Shown: positions 47,044-58,104 of the stretch, in pieces
How positions within the stretch are numbered: the stretch's first letter is position 1
How the letters are laid out: each line of letters starts with the position of its first letter
NCBI RefSeq assembly: GCF_003946095.1
Contig: NZ_RHOD01000002.1
Location: 62,001-126,000, forward strand
DNA: 64,000 nucleotides
Direction of reading: 5' to 3'
Source of the DNA: Levilactobacillus lindianensis
Lineage (GTDB): Bacteria > Bacillota > Bacilli > Lactobacillales > Lactobacillaceae
Position numbers and translations under genes: made by a program
The notes under the pieces: model-generated
Database searches by the model: none
The model's input: the letters and a program-made list of their open reading frames with translations, nothing else
What the model was told of the DNA's origin: nothing

Positions 47044-48879
47044 CTACTCTTTTAAGTGATAGTTATAAGTTGACACAATAATATTTTCACGTGAATTCAG
47101 CGTTGCCCGCAGACGTAAGGCCGTCTGGTTATGCAACACATTTTGCCACGGATGCCGCGGCACGAATTGTGGCACCAGCACGGTGGTTGTGAAGTTTCGT
47201 TCGGCCGCCCGCTTGGCAATCACATCACAGAAACGCAACGTTGGCGTCGCAATTGACCGGTAGGAGGAGTGAATATCCACGAACCGAATGTCCGGGAATT
47301 CTTCCTTAAATTCCTGGGCAGTCTTGTGTTCCTTCTGCGGATTTTCATCAAAGGAAACGTGCATCGCAATGACATAATCCCCGATGGACCGGGCGTAATT
47401 GATGGCCCCAGTCGTCACCCGGGTGATGTTGCTGACCAAGACAATCACCGTGGCGCCATCATACTCGTGAACCTCGGCCTTAGCCTTTGCAGCCACTCGT
47501 AATTGCTTGGCAACCTTGCCATAGTGCTCGTGAATGCGGTAGAACAACCGCAGAATCAGTGGCATGATGATCAGATATGGCCAAATGTTGCCGAAACGCG
47601 TGATCAAGAGAAAAGTTACTAAAACCACAGAGATCAAAGCCCCAATAAAGTTAATGAAGGCTTTTCCTTGCCAGAAGCCCTCGCGCGTCCTGAACCAATG
47701 AATAATCATCCCAGATTGAGATAACGTAAATGGCACGAACACCCCAATAGCATACAGTGGGATCAGTAACGTCGTCTGTCCATGGAAGATGAAGATGAGG
47801 GCAATCGCCCCCAAGGCCAACGAGATAATCCCATTGGAATAACCCAATCGGTCTCCTCGGTCCAGGTAGGCGTGTGGTAAGAACTTATCTTTAGCCAAGT
47901 TATAGGCCAGAATTGGAAACGCTGAGAATCCGGTATTGGCGGCGACAGCTAAAATTAAGGCAGTAGATAATTGGAAAAGATAATAAATGAGGCCATGACC
48001 GAAGACGTTGGTTCCAATTTGAGACAGAACCGTTTGGCTGGCCTGTGGTCGGATACCCATGTAGTAACTCATGAAGGTAATCCCACCAAAGAAGATCGCT
48101 AAGATGGTTGCCATAATAGCCAACGTTGCGGCTGCATTATGACTCTTAGGCTTCTTGAAGTTTGGCACCGCGTTACTGATGGCTTCAACCCCAGTCAGTG
48201 ATGATGACCCAGAGGAGAAGGCTCGGAAGAACAGCAGCAACGTCATCCCGGAAACCGTGCCCCCTACTGGTGCCGCAGCATGGTAGGTGATGTTTCCAGT
48301 GACGATATTGTAGAACCCAACACCAATCATCACGAAGATCATCGCAATGAAGAAGTACACCGGTAATGTTAAGAACGCCGCCGATTCTCGCATTCCCCGA
48401 AGGTTCATTAACATAATCCCAACAACGATTAATACCGAGACCAATACAGAATACTTCGACAAACCGGGAATCGCCGACGTGATCGCTTCAGTTCCAGAGG
48501 TCGTGGACACGGCCACCGTTAACATGTAGTCGACCAGTAATGATCCACCCGCGACTAATCCCGCGCCTTCACCCCAGTTGGTGCTGGCAACCACATAGGC
48601 CCCACCACCAGAAGGATAGGCATGAATGATTTGCTGGTAAGAAAGCGTAATCGCAAATAACAGAACTAAGACCAATGCCGCAACATATAATTGATACATC
48701 ATCGCCGCTGCGGATAAAGTAATAAGAACTGTGGTGATTTGCTCAGTACCATATGCCACCGAGGACAGAGCGTCGGATGACAGTAAGGCTAATGCCTTAA
48801 ACTTGGTCAACGCTTGACCGCCCTCGTCCATGGTTTTTAGAGGTTTCCCAATTAAAACCCGCTTTAAATAATGCCACAT
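47044..48879 (-). CDS. kimA: KimA-family potassium importer (APC superfamily)
   Basis: A 611-residue transporter with a twelve-helix APC core and a soluble C-terminal domain of about 150 residues (VIVLVSNITRVTTGAINYARS, VIAMHVSFDEN). It aligns by eye along its whole length with Bacillus KimA (formerly YdaO): the N-terminus (RVLIGKPLK), ALLSSDALSSVAYGTEQ, YPSGGGAYVV, the SSLTGVEAISNAVPNFK region and the C-terminus LHNQTALRLR. KimA is a high-affinity potassium/proton symporter, inhibited by c-di-AMP and in Bacillus also shut off by a c-di-AMP riboswitch. I do not see that riboswitch upstream here. Confidence 0.9.
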   Translation of the reverse strand: MWHYLKRVLIGKPLKTMDEGGQALTKFKALALLSSDALSSVAYGTEQITTVLITLSAAAMMYQLYVAALVLVLLFAITLSYQQIIHAYPSGGGAYVVASTNWGEGAGLVAGGSLLVDYMLTVAVSTTSGTEAITSAIPGLSKYSVLVSVLIVVGIMLMNLRGMRESAAFLTLPVYFFIAMIFVMIGVGFYNIVTGNITYHAAAPVGGTVSGMTLLLFFRAFSSGSSSLTGVEAISNAVPNFKKPKSHNAAATLAIMATILAIFFGGITFMSYYMGIRPQASQTVLSQIGTNVFGHGLIYYLFQLSTALILAVAANTGFSAFPILAYNLAKDKFLPHAYLDRGDRLGYSNGIISLALGAIALIFIFHGQTTLLIPLYAIGVFVPFTLSQSGMIIHWFRTREGFWQGKAFINFIGALISVVLVTFLLITRFGNIWPYLIIMPLILRLFYRIHEHYGKVAKQLRVAAKAKAEVHEYDGATVIVLVSNITRVTTGAINYARSIGDYVIAMHVSFDENPQKEHKTAQEFKEEFPDIRFVDIHSSYRSIATPTLRFCDVIAKRAAERNFTTTVLVPQFVPRHPWQNVLHNQTALRLRATLNSRENIIVSTYNYHLKE

Positions 48880-48913
48880 GACTAGTTACTCCTTATCTCC
48901 ATAAATAATGAAA

Positions 48914-48930
48914 ACGGGTCAAGACCCGCT
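48914..48930 (-). terminator. Hairpin in the kimA leader (possible attenuator)
   Basis: Minus strand GCGGGTC-TT-GACCCGT followed by TTTCATT, about 35 nt before the kimA ATG. Confidence 0.4.
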
Positions 48931-49046
48931 CAACGTTGCTTGATTTATTGAAGTTCAAGTGCAGACGTAATTCTACTACAACTGTCTAAACATTACCACA
49001 ATTACCGCAGTTAGCAACCGCAAATCGTGGCAGACGAACTTCCCCA

Positions 49047-49169
49047 TTATCCGGCAACCTTTGCTGGAAATAAAGCCTTGATTTTATCCAAATTCTGTTG
49101 CTGGTCTTCGGGAACTTTTCTGGTATCGGTTTCATTGCCGTGGTATCTGGCAAGTCGTGGTTGAATCAT
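49047..49169 (-). CDS. Candidate 40-codon small ORF upstream of kimA
   Basis: The frame reads ATG ATT CAA ... GGA TAA, giving a hydrophilic 40-residue peptide (MIQPRLARYHGN..., ending IKALFPAKVAG). The end looks like a C-terminal amphipathic helix, and codon choice resembles the neighbours (CAA, AAG, CCA). The ribosome-binding site is weak (GGGG 3 nt before ATG). It is either a real small protein or leader peptide, a remnant of a larger gene, or chance. I do not recognise it. Confidence 0.3.
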   Translation of the reverse strand: MIQPRLARYHGNETDTRKVPEDQQQNLDKIKALFPAKVAG

Positions 49170-49207
49170 ACACCCCGTTTCCCGTCAATAGTTGTGGCTA
49201 ATCATTG

Positions 49208-49221
49208 TTAAACCGCTTACA
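49208..49221. promoter_or_regulatory. cre-like catabolite site
   Basis: TTAAACCGCTTACA matches the CcpA consensus TGNAANCGNWNNCA except for position 2. Confidence 0.35.
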
Positions 49222-49293
49222 AAACTGGTTGATTATTTATCAACTTATTATCGTTTTATAGTATGCTAGGACCAAAGAAAGAAGTGTTTTGAG

Positions 49294-50136
49294 ATGTCAA
49301 CTCTAATCAATGGGGTCACCTTTTTTCAAAATAATCTAGTGGCGACCCACTCACATCGTAGCCAAACTGTGCCGTTTACGCCGGAACTTGCCGATTTTCT
49401 AACGGCCCGACACATCTATACTCGTTCGCGACATCCTGGAAGCCACCGCATTCACTCTCTGCGGCCCGTTCGGCTCCCCGTTAACCTCCAGATCGAGCCT
49501 TACAGCCAGTTCCTATTTGGCCGCCATTTCTTTAGTATGGGGGCCTTTAGCTCCACCAATAGTAATCTTCCAGTCAACACGATAATCGGTCGCTACTCAT
49601 CCATTGCCACCAACGTCACTCGCATGCAGGGCAGTCACCCGACAACCCGTTTCACAACATCCATGCTCACTTACGATGACCGGGTCACGGCCTTCAACGA
49701 CTACCTAAATACCACCGAAAACACCTTTGAACGCAAACCCAGTCCGGTTCGCAACGGAGGACCGATTGTGATCGGCAACGACGTCTGGATTGGCCAGGAT
49801 GTCCGCTTCACCCCGGCCGGTGCTACGGTTGGGGATGGCGCTGTCATTGCCGGTGGTGCTCTGGTCACTAAGGATGTGCCAGCCTATGCCGTGGTCGGTG
49901 GTATCCCGGCACGCGTACTCAAGTACCGTTTCCCACAGGCGGTCATCGACCAACTCATCGCGCTGAAATGGTGGCAATATGGCTTCGGTGACTTCCACGG
50001 GGTGACTCCCGACGAACCGATTGAAAGCTTCATCGACAAGGTTGGTAACCTGGTCGCCACTGACGCCATCCAGCCATTTACACCGACTAGCACCAGTTTC
50101 GACGACCTAATCGCGGCCACTCAACAAACTGAATGA
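49294..50136 (+). CDS. Hexapeptide-repeat acyltransferase (CatB-like)
   Basis: A 280-residue protein of the left-handed beta-helix (xenobiotic/CatB-like) acetyltransferase family. The N-terminal 90 residues are of unclear role. From about residue 90 come hexapeptide turns ([73 protein letters not shown]) and a catalytic-type His in GSHPTTRF. The family moves acetyl groups to sugars or antibiotics; the substrate is unknown. The ribosome-binding site is weak. Transcribed alone and divergently from kimA. Confidence 0.82.
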   Translation: MSTLINGVTFFQNNLVATHSHRSQTVPFTPELADFLTARHIYTRSRHPGSHRIHSLRPVRLPVNLQIEPYSQFLFGRHFFSMGAFSSTNSNLPVNTIIGRYSSIATNVTRMQGSHPTTRFTTSMLTYDDRVTAFNDYLNTTENTFERKPSPVRNGGPIVIGNDVWIGQDVRFTPAGATVGDGAVIAGGALVTKDVPAYAVVGGIPARVLKYRFPQAVIDQLIALKWWQYGFGDFHGVTPDEPIESFIDKVGNLVATDAIQPFTPTSTSFDDLIAATQQTE

Positions 50137-50140
50137 TAAA

Positions 50141-50175
50141 AAAGAAGCCAACCGAATGAATCGGTTGGCTTCTTT
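50141..50175. terminator. Bidirectional terminator between the acetyltransferase and groEL
   Basis: A perfect 15-bp stem (AAAGAAGCCAACCGA and its complement), 5-nt loop, with T-rich ends on both strands. Confidence 0.93.
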
Positions 50176-50208
50176 AGATTCAGCACTAGCGAACTAGCGC
50201 GTTAATTT

Positions 50209-51843
<1,635 letters not shown>

Positions 51844-51893
51844 TCACCTCATATTAGTTTTTTTATTGTCGCTTTGGTATCAGTGGGAAAGTC

Positions 51894-52178
51894 CTAGTCA
51901 ATAACTGCGACTAAGTCCTTTTCGTGTAAAACAAGGTAAGTGTTGCCTTGGTACTTAACTTCCGTACCAGCGTACTTATCAAACAATACTCGGTCGCCAA
52001 CCTTCACAGTTGGGGCCACCTTATCGCCATTGTCTAATACCCGGCCATCGCTAACAGCAACAACGTTCGCCGTTTGGGGCTTTTCTTGGGCGTTACTTGC
52101 GAGCACGATGCCGCCAACCGTCGTTTCTTCTTCTTCTGGTTGATCTAAAATGACACGGTCTCCTAATGGTTTTAACAC
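51894..52178 (-). CDS. groES: Co-chaperonin GroES
   Basis: A 94-residue lid protein with the mobile loop [21 protein letters not shown] and the roof region ending [13 protein letters not shown]. The start is GTG at 52178, with GGAGGG 7 nt upstream. First gene of groES-groEL. Confidence 0.98.
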   Translation of the reverse strand: MLKPLGDRVILDQPEEEETTVGGIVLASNAQEKPQTANVVAVSDGRVLDNGDKVAPTVKVGDRVLFDKYAGTEVKYQGNTYLVLHEKDLVAVID

Positions 52179-52213
52179 TTAAATCCCTCCAATGAACTTA
52201 CTTTTTAGCACTG

Positions 52214-52240
52214 TTAGCACTTGACTAACATAAGTGCTAA
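52214..52240 (-). promoter_or_regulatory. CIRCE operator of groESL
   Basis: TTAGCACTT-GACTAACAT-AAGTGCTAA: 9-bp arms and a 9-bp spacer, one base per arm away from the TTAGCACTC consensus. An extra half-site (TTAGCACTG) abuts it at 52205-52213. It lies just after the groE -10. Confidence 0.9.
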
Positions 52241-52251
52241 TCACAATATCT

Positions 52252-52280
52252 AATATATGGTTTTTCGTTTTAAAAATCAA
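52252..52280 (-). promoter_or_regulatory. Promoter of groESL
   Basis: Minus strand: -35 TTGATT, 17-bp spacer, -10 TATATT, then the CIRCE element. Confidence 0.75.
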
Positions 52281-52372
52281 GGAATTTGGTAGACGAATTT
52301 TTCGAGGACACGCCCGGGGCTTACGGGCACTTGTCTTCTGGCTTTCAATTCGATTAACTCACAACACAAACA

Positions 52373-52402
52373 AAAAAGGAGCCTGAGATTTCTCCCAGAC
52401 TC
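52373..52402 (-). terminator. Terminator of rex
   Basis: Minus strand GAGUCUGGGA pairs fully with UCUCAGGCUC (two wobbles), 4-nt loop, followed by CTTTTTT. Confidence 0.8.
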
Positions 52403-52411
52403 TTCCGTCGG

Positions 52412-53050
52412 CTAACCTAAGTTGTTGTAGTGTTCCAAGAAGTAGATCAACGTCTGTAATTCATTGGTCAAATCAACATTTTGAACCCGGACACCCTTAG
52501 GAACCGTGATTCGCAGTGGCGTGAAGTTCAAGATCCCCTTCACACCGCCGGCAACCGTTTCGTCCGTGACTTGCTGCGCAACGTCGGCGGGGACCGTTAA
52601 GATCGCCACTTCAATCTGCTGTTCTTCCAATTGCTTCCGCAGATCGGTCATGGGATAGATCGGCACCCCACTCTGCACGGTGTTGGCCATCGAGTCCTTC
52701 ACATCAAAGGCAGCACTGATTCGCACATTGCCATCCTGATGGAAGTTGAAGTTCAGTAACGCATGACCCAGGTTACCTACCCCGATCAATGCCACACTCG
52801 TCAGTCGATCCTGATTCAGAATCTTCTTAAAGAATTTAATTAAACTTTCTACGTCGTATCCGTAGCCTCGCTTACCCAGCGCACCAAAATACGAAAAGTC
52901 CCGGCGAATAGTGGCTGAATCTACCTTAACGGCATCTGATAATTCAGTCGACGAGACCCGAGTCTTATCTGCATCCAGTAGGATGTTGAGATAACGGTAG
53001 TAAATGGGCAGTCGTTTCGCTGTCGCCCGGGGAATCTTATGTTCAGTCAA
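52412..53050 (-). CDS. rex: Redox-sensing repressor Rex
   Basis: A 212-residue dimeric repressor that senses the NADH/NAD ratio. The N-terminal winged helix ([45 protein letters not shown]) binds operators of fermentation genes. The Rossmann domain starts with [12 protein letters not shown] and ends in a domain-swapped helix ([15 protein letters not shown]). I use TTG 53050 as the start, since AGGAGG lies 9 nt before it and the protein then begins (M)TEHKIPRA. It lies next to groES, as in Bacillus. Confidence 0.95.
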   Translation of the reverse strand: MTEHKIPRATAKRLPIYYRYLNILLDADKTRVSSTELSDAVKVDSATIRRDFSYFGALGKRGYGYDVESLIKFFKKILNQDRLTSVALIGVGNLGHALLNFNFHQDGNVRISAAFDVKDSMANTVQSGVPIYPMTDLRKQLEEQQIEVAILTVPADVAQQVTDETVAGGVKGILNFTPLRITVPKGVRVQNVDLTNELQTLIYFLEHYNNLG

Positions 53051-53169
53051 AGCTTGAAACCTCCTAATCAAAAATCTCTTACCGGTGTTCACAAGCACCG
53101 GCTTTTTGCGGCCTATTTGTCTGGATTGTGAAACTAACTTTCTTACAAATTATAGCATACCCCCTCTTC

Positions 53170-53187
53170 TTGTGAAAGAATTTGCAA
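53170..53187. promoter_or_regulatory. Possible Rex operator between rex and the ABC-F gene
   Basis: TTGTGAAAGAATTTGCAA matches TTGTGAA-N4-TTCACAA in its first half and at 5 of 7 positions in the second. Confidence 0.35.
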
Positions 53188-53284
53188 AAAGTTTTCACAA
53201 GTTAGGTTGGATTTCGGTCTGACCCCAGAATATGCTAAAATAGTGAGTATTAACTCAGTGAAACGAAAAGGAGGTTGGTTCACC

Positions 53285-55237
53285 GTGATACTTTTACAAG
53301 TTCAACAAGTCACCCGGCGCTTCGGAGCCAGTGTGCTCTTTGAAAACGTGAGCATGGACGTTCCCGAACACGGTCGCGTGGCCCTAGTTGGCCGTAATGG
53401 TGCGGGGAAATCCACCCTATTAAAAATGATCGCCGGCGAAACGACACCGGACGTGGGTCAAATCACCACGAAACGGGGACTGACGCTGGGCTATCAAGCT
53501 CAAAATGCCGGACTTGCATCCACTAAAACTGTCTGGAATGAAATGCTCAGCGTCTTTGCCAAGCTAATTGCCATGGAAAAACGCATGCATGAACTGGAAG
53601 CTCAGATGAGTGATCCCAACGTTACCGCTGACCAAGAACAATTTGCCCAGGTCTCCAGTAGCTACGATCAACTCCAACAAGACTTCAGCGATCAGAACGG
53701 TTACGGTTATCAGGCCGAGATTCGCGGCGTGCTTCACGGATTTGAATTCGATGAAGACTACTATGATAAACCAATCAATGAACTTTCCGGTGGCCAACGA
53801 ACTCAGTTGGCACTGGCTAAACTGTTGCTGGAACGACCTGATCTCCTCATCTTAGACGAACCCACCAATCATTTGGACGTCGAGACCTTAACCTGGTTGG
53901 AAGGTTACCTGCAGGGTTACCCGGGCGCTATTCTCGTCGTTTCCCATGACCGGTACTTCCTCGATCATGTGGTCAATGACGTCTACGATATGGCCCACGG
54001 TGGACTGGATCACTATCCTGGGAACTATTCCCACTACATCGCCGCTAAGGCCGAGCGCTTGCGGCTATCCTGGAAGGAATATGACAAGCAACAGGCCGAG
54101 ATCAGTAAGCTTGAAGACTTTGTGAACAAAAACATTGTCCGGGCTTCGACTACCAAACGGGCTCAAGCTCGTCGGAAACAATTGGAAAAGATGGACAAAC
54201 TTGATCGGCCGGAGGGGGATGACAAGGCCGCACGCTTCAGTTTCACCCCTCGTCGTCAGAGTGGCAACGTAGTCCTCGACGTTGTGAATGGCGCCGTTGG
54301 CTATGACGATCAAGTCCTAGCCGCTCCCGTCACCCTCGATATCAAGAAACATCAGTCGGTGGCCATCGTCGGTCCCAATGGCATTGGGAAGTCGACCCTA
54401 CTCAAAACAATTCTGGGCCGTATCCCCGCCATTCAAGGTCAGATTATCTTTGGTACCGGGGTGGATACGGGGTACTACGACCAAGACCAAGCCACGCTAC
54501 ACGATAAGAAATCGGTTCTTCACGAGTTGTGGGATGACCATCCGACCACCCCTGAGGGCGATATTCGGTCGATCCTGGGTAGTTTTCTCTTTACCGGATC
54601 CGACGTCGACAAGAGTGTCCACAGCCTGAGTGGTGGCGAACGGGCTCGCCTGCTGTTAACCAAACTGGCCCTGCAGCATGACAACTTTCTCATGCTAGAC
54701 GAACCCACCAACCACTTGGACATCGACAGCCGAGAAGTCTTAGAAACCGCGTTAAATGAGTTTGACGGAACCATCCTATTTGTTTCTCATGACCGTTACT
54801 TTATTAACCAGGTGGCCACCCAAGTCGTGGAACTGAGTCCTGAGGGCACCACGCGTTACCTGGGGAACTATGACTACTACGTCTCTAAGAAGGCTGAGCA
54901 GGACGCCTATGCGGCTAAGGAGGCCGAAGAGGCTGAAGCCGCTCATCCAACGGTGACTAGCCCCAAACAAACCCAAGTGGACTATCAGGCCCAGAAGGAC
55001 CAAGCCAAGGCCAAACGTAAGTTAAGCCGCCAGGTCACGGCTCTGGAAGACCAAATGGCCGACCTCGAGCAACAGAAGACGGCTATCGAAACCGAAATGA
55101 GCCAAGAAGAAAACTTTAACGATGCTGGTAAGCTGGGCGAGCTTCAAGCCCAACTCACAACCATTACCGCGCAACTCAGCGAGACCGAAGATTCCTGGAC
55201 CGAAAAGAGTCTGGAATTGGAAGAATTTGCTGATTAA
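53285..55237 (+). CDS. ABC-F family ATPase (YdiF-like)
   Basis: A 650-residue protein with two ABC cassettes: Walker A GRNGAGKST and GPNGIGKST, signatures LSGGQRTQLALAK and LSGGERARLLLTK, Walker B LILDEPTNHLD and LMLDEPTNHLD. There is no membrane domain. The linker between the cassettes and a C-terminal coiled coil (about 555-645) are typical of ABC-F factors acting on stalled ribosomes. The synteny tsaB-rimI-tsaD, ABC-F, rex, groESL matches the Bacillus ydiF locus. The start GTG 53285 is set by AAAGGAGG at 10 nt; an upstream in-frame ATG (53207) overlaps that site. Confidence 0.93.
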   Translation: MILLQVQQVTRRFGASVLFENVSMDVPEHGRVALVGRNGAGKSTLLKMIAGETTPDVGQITTKRGLTLGYQAQNAGLASTKTVWNEMLSVFAKLIAMEKRMHELEAQMSDPNVTADQEQFAQVSSSYDQLQQDFSDQNGYGYQAEIRGVLHGFEFDEDYYDKPINELSGGQRTQLALAKLLLERPDLLILDEPTNHLDVETLTWLEGYLQGYPGAILVVSHDRYFLDHVVNDVYDMAHGGLDHYPGNYSHYIAAKAERLRLSWKEYDKQQAEISKLEDFVNKNIVRASTTKRAQARRKQLEKMDKLDRPEGDDKAARFSFTPRRQSGNVVLDVVNGAVGYDDQVLAAPVTLDIKKHQSVAIVGPNGIGKSTLLKTILGRIPAIQGQIIFGTGVDTGYYDQDQATLHDKKSVLHELWDDHPTTPEGDIRSILGSFLFTGSDVDKSVHSLSGGERARLLLTKLALQHDNFLMLDEPTNHLDIDSREVLETALNEFDGTILFVSHDRYFINQVATQVVELSPEGTTRYLGNYDYYVSKKAEQDAYAAKEAEEAEAAHPTVTSPKQTQVDYQAQKDQAKAKRKLSRQVTALEDQMADLEQQKTAIETEMSQEENFNDAGKLGELQAQLTTITAQLSETEDSWTEKSLELEEFAD

Positions 55238-55249
55238 TGCTGAAATAGC

Positions 55250-55300
55250 AAGGGCGGCGTACCAACCTCACATTAGTGAAGTTGATACGCCGCCCTTTTT
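55250..55300 (+). terminator. Terminator of the ABC-F gene
   Basis: A 12-bp stem (AAGGGCGGCGTA / TACGCCGCCCTT) followed by T5; weaker use on the minus strand is possible. Confidence 0.9.
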
Positions 55301-55303
55301 CAA

Positions 55304-56389
55304 TTAGTCTAATTTTAATGTCGTGACGGTAAATCCCGTATAGTCCGCTTCTAAGAACTGGGCTAGCCGCATGAACTGCGTGGTTAATTGGTCGTGGTCA
55401 AACGGCCCCCAACTGTCCACGTTGAAATGAATCTGTCCCTTACTCAGGTGATAAGTCCATTTACCCACAACCGCCCCGTTAGCCATGATTGGCGCCCGGA
55501 GAATGCCGTTCTTCGACCACAACTGGTGCTGAACAGCTGGGGTAGCGAACCACGTCTTCTCCCGATAACCGGTCATGGCGGCACTGAAGCTAGCAGCAAT
55601 CACGGTCGTCTGGGCGTAGCAATCGTTCAACTTCTGGAGGGTAGCCGGTGCGATTGGATCAAGCGTCCATAACTGCTCTTCTCCCACCTGAACGGGTGTG
55701 AGTTCCGGGATGACCCGTTGCCAAGCCGGCCGAACCTGACTAATCTTGATCCCCGACCATTTGATAAAATCAGCCAAGGTGGCTGGACCGAAGCCCCGGA
55801 GGTAACGTCGAATTAAGTCGGCCGTGGCCCTCGACTGATCCAAAAGTTCCGTTGTTTGAGGCGCGACAAGTTGCCAATCCTGATGGGTTGCTGCCGGCAG
55901 CATCTGCAGCCGTCCCTGCGCCGTCAAAACCTGTAACACGGCATAATCAAAGTTCTGTGGCCGCGCAGCATACCAGGAAAATTTTGCTGACAAGTGATCG
56001 GTATACGCCGCTCGATTCAGTGGCTCCGCGGTCCGTAATAACTGATCAATCTCGTGGGCCGCTACTCTGACGTGATCCTCGGCTCCTAAGAAATAGGCTT
56101 TGGGTAAGCGCTCATGTTGCCGAGCCGAAACGACCAACTGTAGATCAGCTGGCGTCAGTAGATGAATGGTCCAGCGTTGCGCCCAGGAACGTACGATTCC
56201 CTTTTCTCGATAAAAGGCCAACAATTCCGAACGAGTAACGCCCGTTTGTAAGGCAACATTAAGTGCCGCGGCTCGTTGATTTTGTGCCTGAAAACCCACA
56301 TGACGCAAAAAGGCCGTCTCCAGATCGGCTTGCGCTGTAAACACCCCCTGTCGGAACAGACGGTAGGTAAACAATTCGGCTCGATTCAT
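55304..56389 (-). CDS. Winged-helix DNA-binding protein, AlkZ/YcaQ-like (HTH_42)
   Basis: A 361-residue protein of the winged-helix family that includes AlkZ/YcaQ DNA glycosylases and the related AlkX. Visible family features are FLRHVGFQAQNQRAAALNVAL near residue 28, RSWAQRWTIHLLTPADL (an R-x-W-x-x-R-x-T-x-H-like segment), LLDQSRATADLIRRYLRGFGPATLADFIKWSGI and the C-terminal beta domain. The catalytic QxQ motif typical of AlkZ (a Q-phi-D/Q segment) may be FQAQNQ. Activity on crosslinks or alkylated bases is possible but unproven. It is not obviously co-transcribed with tsaD. Confidence 0.78.
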   Translation of the reverse strand: MNRAELFTYRLFRQGVFTAQADLETAFLRHVGFQAQNQRAAALNVALQTGVTRSELLAFYREKGIVRSWAQRWTIHLLTPADLQLVVSARQHERLPKAYFLGAEDHVRVAAHEIDQLLRTAEPLNRAAYTDHLSAKFSWYAARPQNFDYAVLQVLTAQGRLQMLPAATHQDWQLVAPQTTELLDQSRATADLIRRYLRGFGPATLADFIKWSGIKISQVRPAWQRVIPELTPVQVGEEQLWTLDPIAPATLQKLNDCYAQTTVIAASFSAAMTGYREKTWFATPAVQHQLWSKNGILRAPIMANGAVVGKWTYHLSKGQIHFNVDSWGPFDHDQLTTQFMRLAQFLEADYTGFTVTTLKLD

Positions 56390-56415
56390 GAGACGTCCTC
56401 CTCGATTAAAGTTAT

Positions 56416-57459
56416 TTATTTAGCAGAATCTGCCGCCCAGTCGAATTCAAGGCTAGGATCGGCGTTCAATGTGGCATCAGCAAAAACACCGTGCTGGTAG
56501 GCCACGTAAGCAAAGGCCCCGATCATGGCAGCGTTGTCCCCACATAACTTCAGGGGAGCCTTAACCAGATGGGTAACCGGGTTATGAGCCAAGTCTCGTT
56601 CCAACCGTTCACGTAGGCCTTGGTTGGCAGCGACACCCCCGGCTAAGATCAGTTGTTTAACGGGGTAGTCAGCCAAGGCATGTTGCGTCTTTTCAGCCAA
56701 CACATCCACGACCGCCTGCTGGAAGCTGGCAGAGAGATCTTGCTTACTCAGCGTCTCGCCAATCTGATCGGCGTGGTGAGTCGTATTGATGAAGGCACTC
56801 TTCAATCCACTGAAACTAAAGTCGAGGTTGTCATCCTTCTCCATGGCCCGGGGAAACTTGAACGTGTCATGCCCCTCATGGGCCCATTGATCGACAGTCT
56901 TACCGGCTGGGTAGTTGACTCCCATCACGCGGCCAACCTTATCGTAGGCCTCACCGGCAGCGTCGTCTCGCGTTTCACCAATAATCTCAAACTGATTTTC
57001 GGCGGGCATGTAAACCAATTCGGTATGGCCACCGGAGACCAGCAAAGCCATGGCCGGAAATTCAATGGGTTCCACGTAGCGTGCAGCATAGATATGCCCC
57101 GCCATGTGATTAATGGGAATCAATGGCAGGCTGTGGGCAAAAGCCACCGTCTTGGCCGCTGTGACGCCAATCAATAACGCCCCCACTAACCCTGGACCGT
57201 AAGTAACGGCCACGGCATCCAGGTCATCATACCCAACCTGTGCCTCTTGCAAGGCATCCTTGATGCAGATCGTAATTTCTTCGATGTGGTGCCGACTAGC
57301 AACTTCGGGAACCACGCCACCAAATCGTTGGTGACTCTTAATTTGAGTTGCCACGACATTTGACAGAATCTTGTGGCCATCCTCGATGACTGCCACACTC
57401 GTCTCGTCACAACTCGATTCAAACGCTAAAATTAAAGTTCGCTTTTCCGTTGGACTCAC
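56416..57459 (-). CDS. tsaD: tRNA threonylcarbamoyladenosine synthase component TsaD
   Basis: A 347-residue ASKHA-fold enzyme that transfers the threonylcarbamoyl group to A37 of ANN-decoding tRNAs, with TsaB and TsaE. Metal ligands His118 and His122 (INHMAGH) and the N-terminal [11 protein letters not shown] are present, as is the C-terminal [11 protein letters not shown]. The start is GTG 57459, the only fitting in-frame start; AGAGGGA touches it, so spacing is poor and the true start may differ by a few codons. TsaB is encoded at 58088. Confidence 0.96.
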   Translation of the reverse strand: MSPTEKRTLILAFESSCDETSVAVIEDGHKILSNVVATQIKSHQRFGGVVPEVASRHHIEEITICIKDALQEAQVGYDDLDAVAVTYGPGLVGALLIGVTAAKTVAFAHSLPLIPINHMAGHIYAARYVEPIEFPAMALLVSGGHTELVYMPAENQFEIIGETRDDAAGEAYDKVGRVMGVNYPAGKTVDQWAHEGHDTFKFPRAMEKDDNLDFSFSGLKSAFINTTHHADQIGETLSKQDLSASFQQAVVDVLAEKTQHALADYPVKQLILAGGVAANQGLRERLERDLAHNPVTHLVKAPLKLCGDNAAMIGAFAYVAYQHGVFADATLNADPSLEFDWAADSAK

Positions 57460-57483
57460 TCCCTCTTCATGCCTGAAACCATA

Positions 57484-57511
57484 AAAAACGGGTGGCTGTG
57501 CGCCATCCCGT
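57484..57511 (-). terminator. Terminator-like hairpin between rimI and tsaD
   Basis: Minus strand ACGGGATGGC / GCCACCCGT with T6, overlapping the rimI stop codon. Confidence 0.75.
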
Positions 57512-58104
57512 TACGCCTCACGCGACTCCTCTTCAGCTGTCGGTAGGTATAACACCATATCCGCAGCATCTTCGTGATCGCCAAAGTAATAGCCCCGCTT
57601 GACCCCGGTCTGTTCAAAGTTCAGATCCCGGTACAGACGTTGCGCACTCTTATTCGATACCCGAACTTCCAGGCTCACTGTCTGATAGTTCAGCTTCTTA
57701 GCCTTTTTAATCATGATGCTCAGGAGAAACCGTCCCAAACCGTGAGCCTGAAATTCAGGCAATACCGCGATATTGGTAATATGGGCATCCCGTTCGTGTT
57801 CATCGAAGGTACTCCCGATAAAGGCCAGTAACCGATCGTTCTTTCGAATAACCAGGTAGAGACGATCCTTCTCGCGACGCAACTCATTGGCAAAGGCCGT
57901 TGAATCCCATGGTGCTTGACCAGCGTACACGGCGCGTTCGATTTCAATCATTTCGGGGATATCGGTGAACAGTGCCTTGGCCACAAAGTACGTTTCATCG
58001 CGAATTTCCACGCGGTGATTCTTCACGTCCATGGCTTCCTCGCGCACGAGTTCTCGCCGACTTCCAAATATATTTTTATACCAACTCTTAAATTTTTTCA
58101 ACAT
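57511..58104 (-). CDS. rimI: Ribosomal protein S18-alanine N-acetyltransferase RimI
   Basis: A 197-residue GNAT enzyme, about 40 residues longer at the N-terminus than the E. coli form. The acetyl-CoA loop is LPEFQAHGLGRFLL and the C-terminal substrate part is VSNKSAQRLYRDLNFEQTGVKRGYY. I start at ATG 58104 (MLKKFKSWYK), preceded by GAGGA at 11 nt; it overlaps the end of tsaB by 17 bp. An internal ATG at MDVKNHRVEI is possible. Neighbour of tsaB, as usual. Confidence 0.9.
   Translation of the reverse strand: MLKKFKSWYKNIFGSRRELVREEAMDVKNHRVEIRDETYFVAKALFTDIPEMIEIERAVYAGQAPWDSTAFANELRREKDRLYLVIRKNDRLLAFIGSTFDEHERDAHITNIAVLPEFQAHGLGRFLLSIMIKKAKKLNYQTVSLEVRVSNKSAQRLYRDLNFEQTGVKRGYYFGDHEDAADMVLYLPTAEEESREA

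Larger units (their letters stand above)
48880..49293. other. Divergent gap upstream of kimA and the acetyltransferase
   Basis: It holds a hairpin near kimA (48914-48930), a 40-codon candidate ORF (49047-49169), a cre-like site (49208-49221) and a plus-strand promoter-like TTATCA-N16-TAGTAT before the acetyltransferase. I see no conserved c-di-AMP riboswitch core. Confidence 0.5.
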
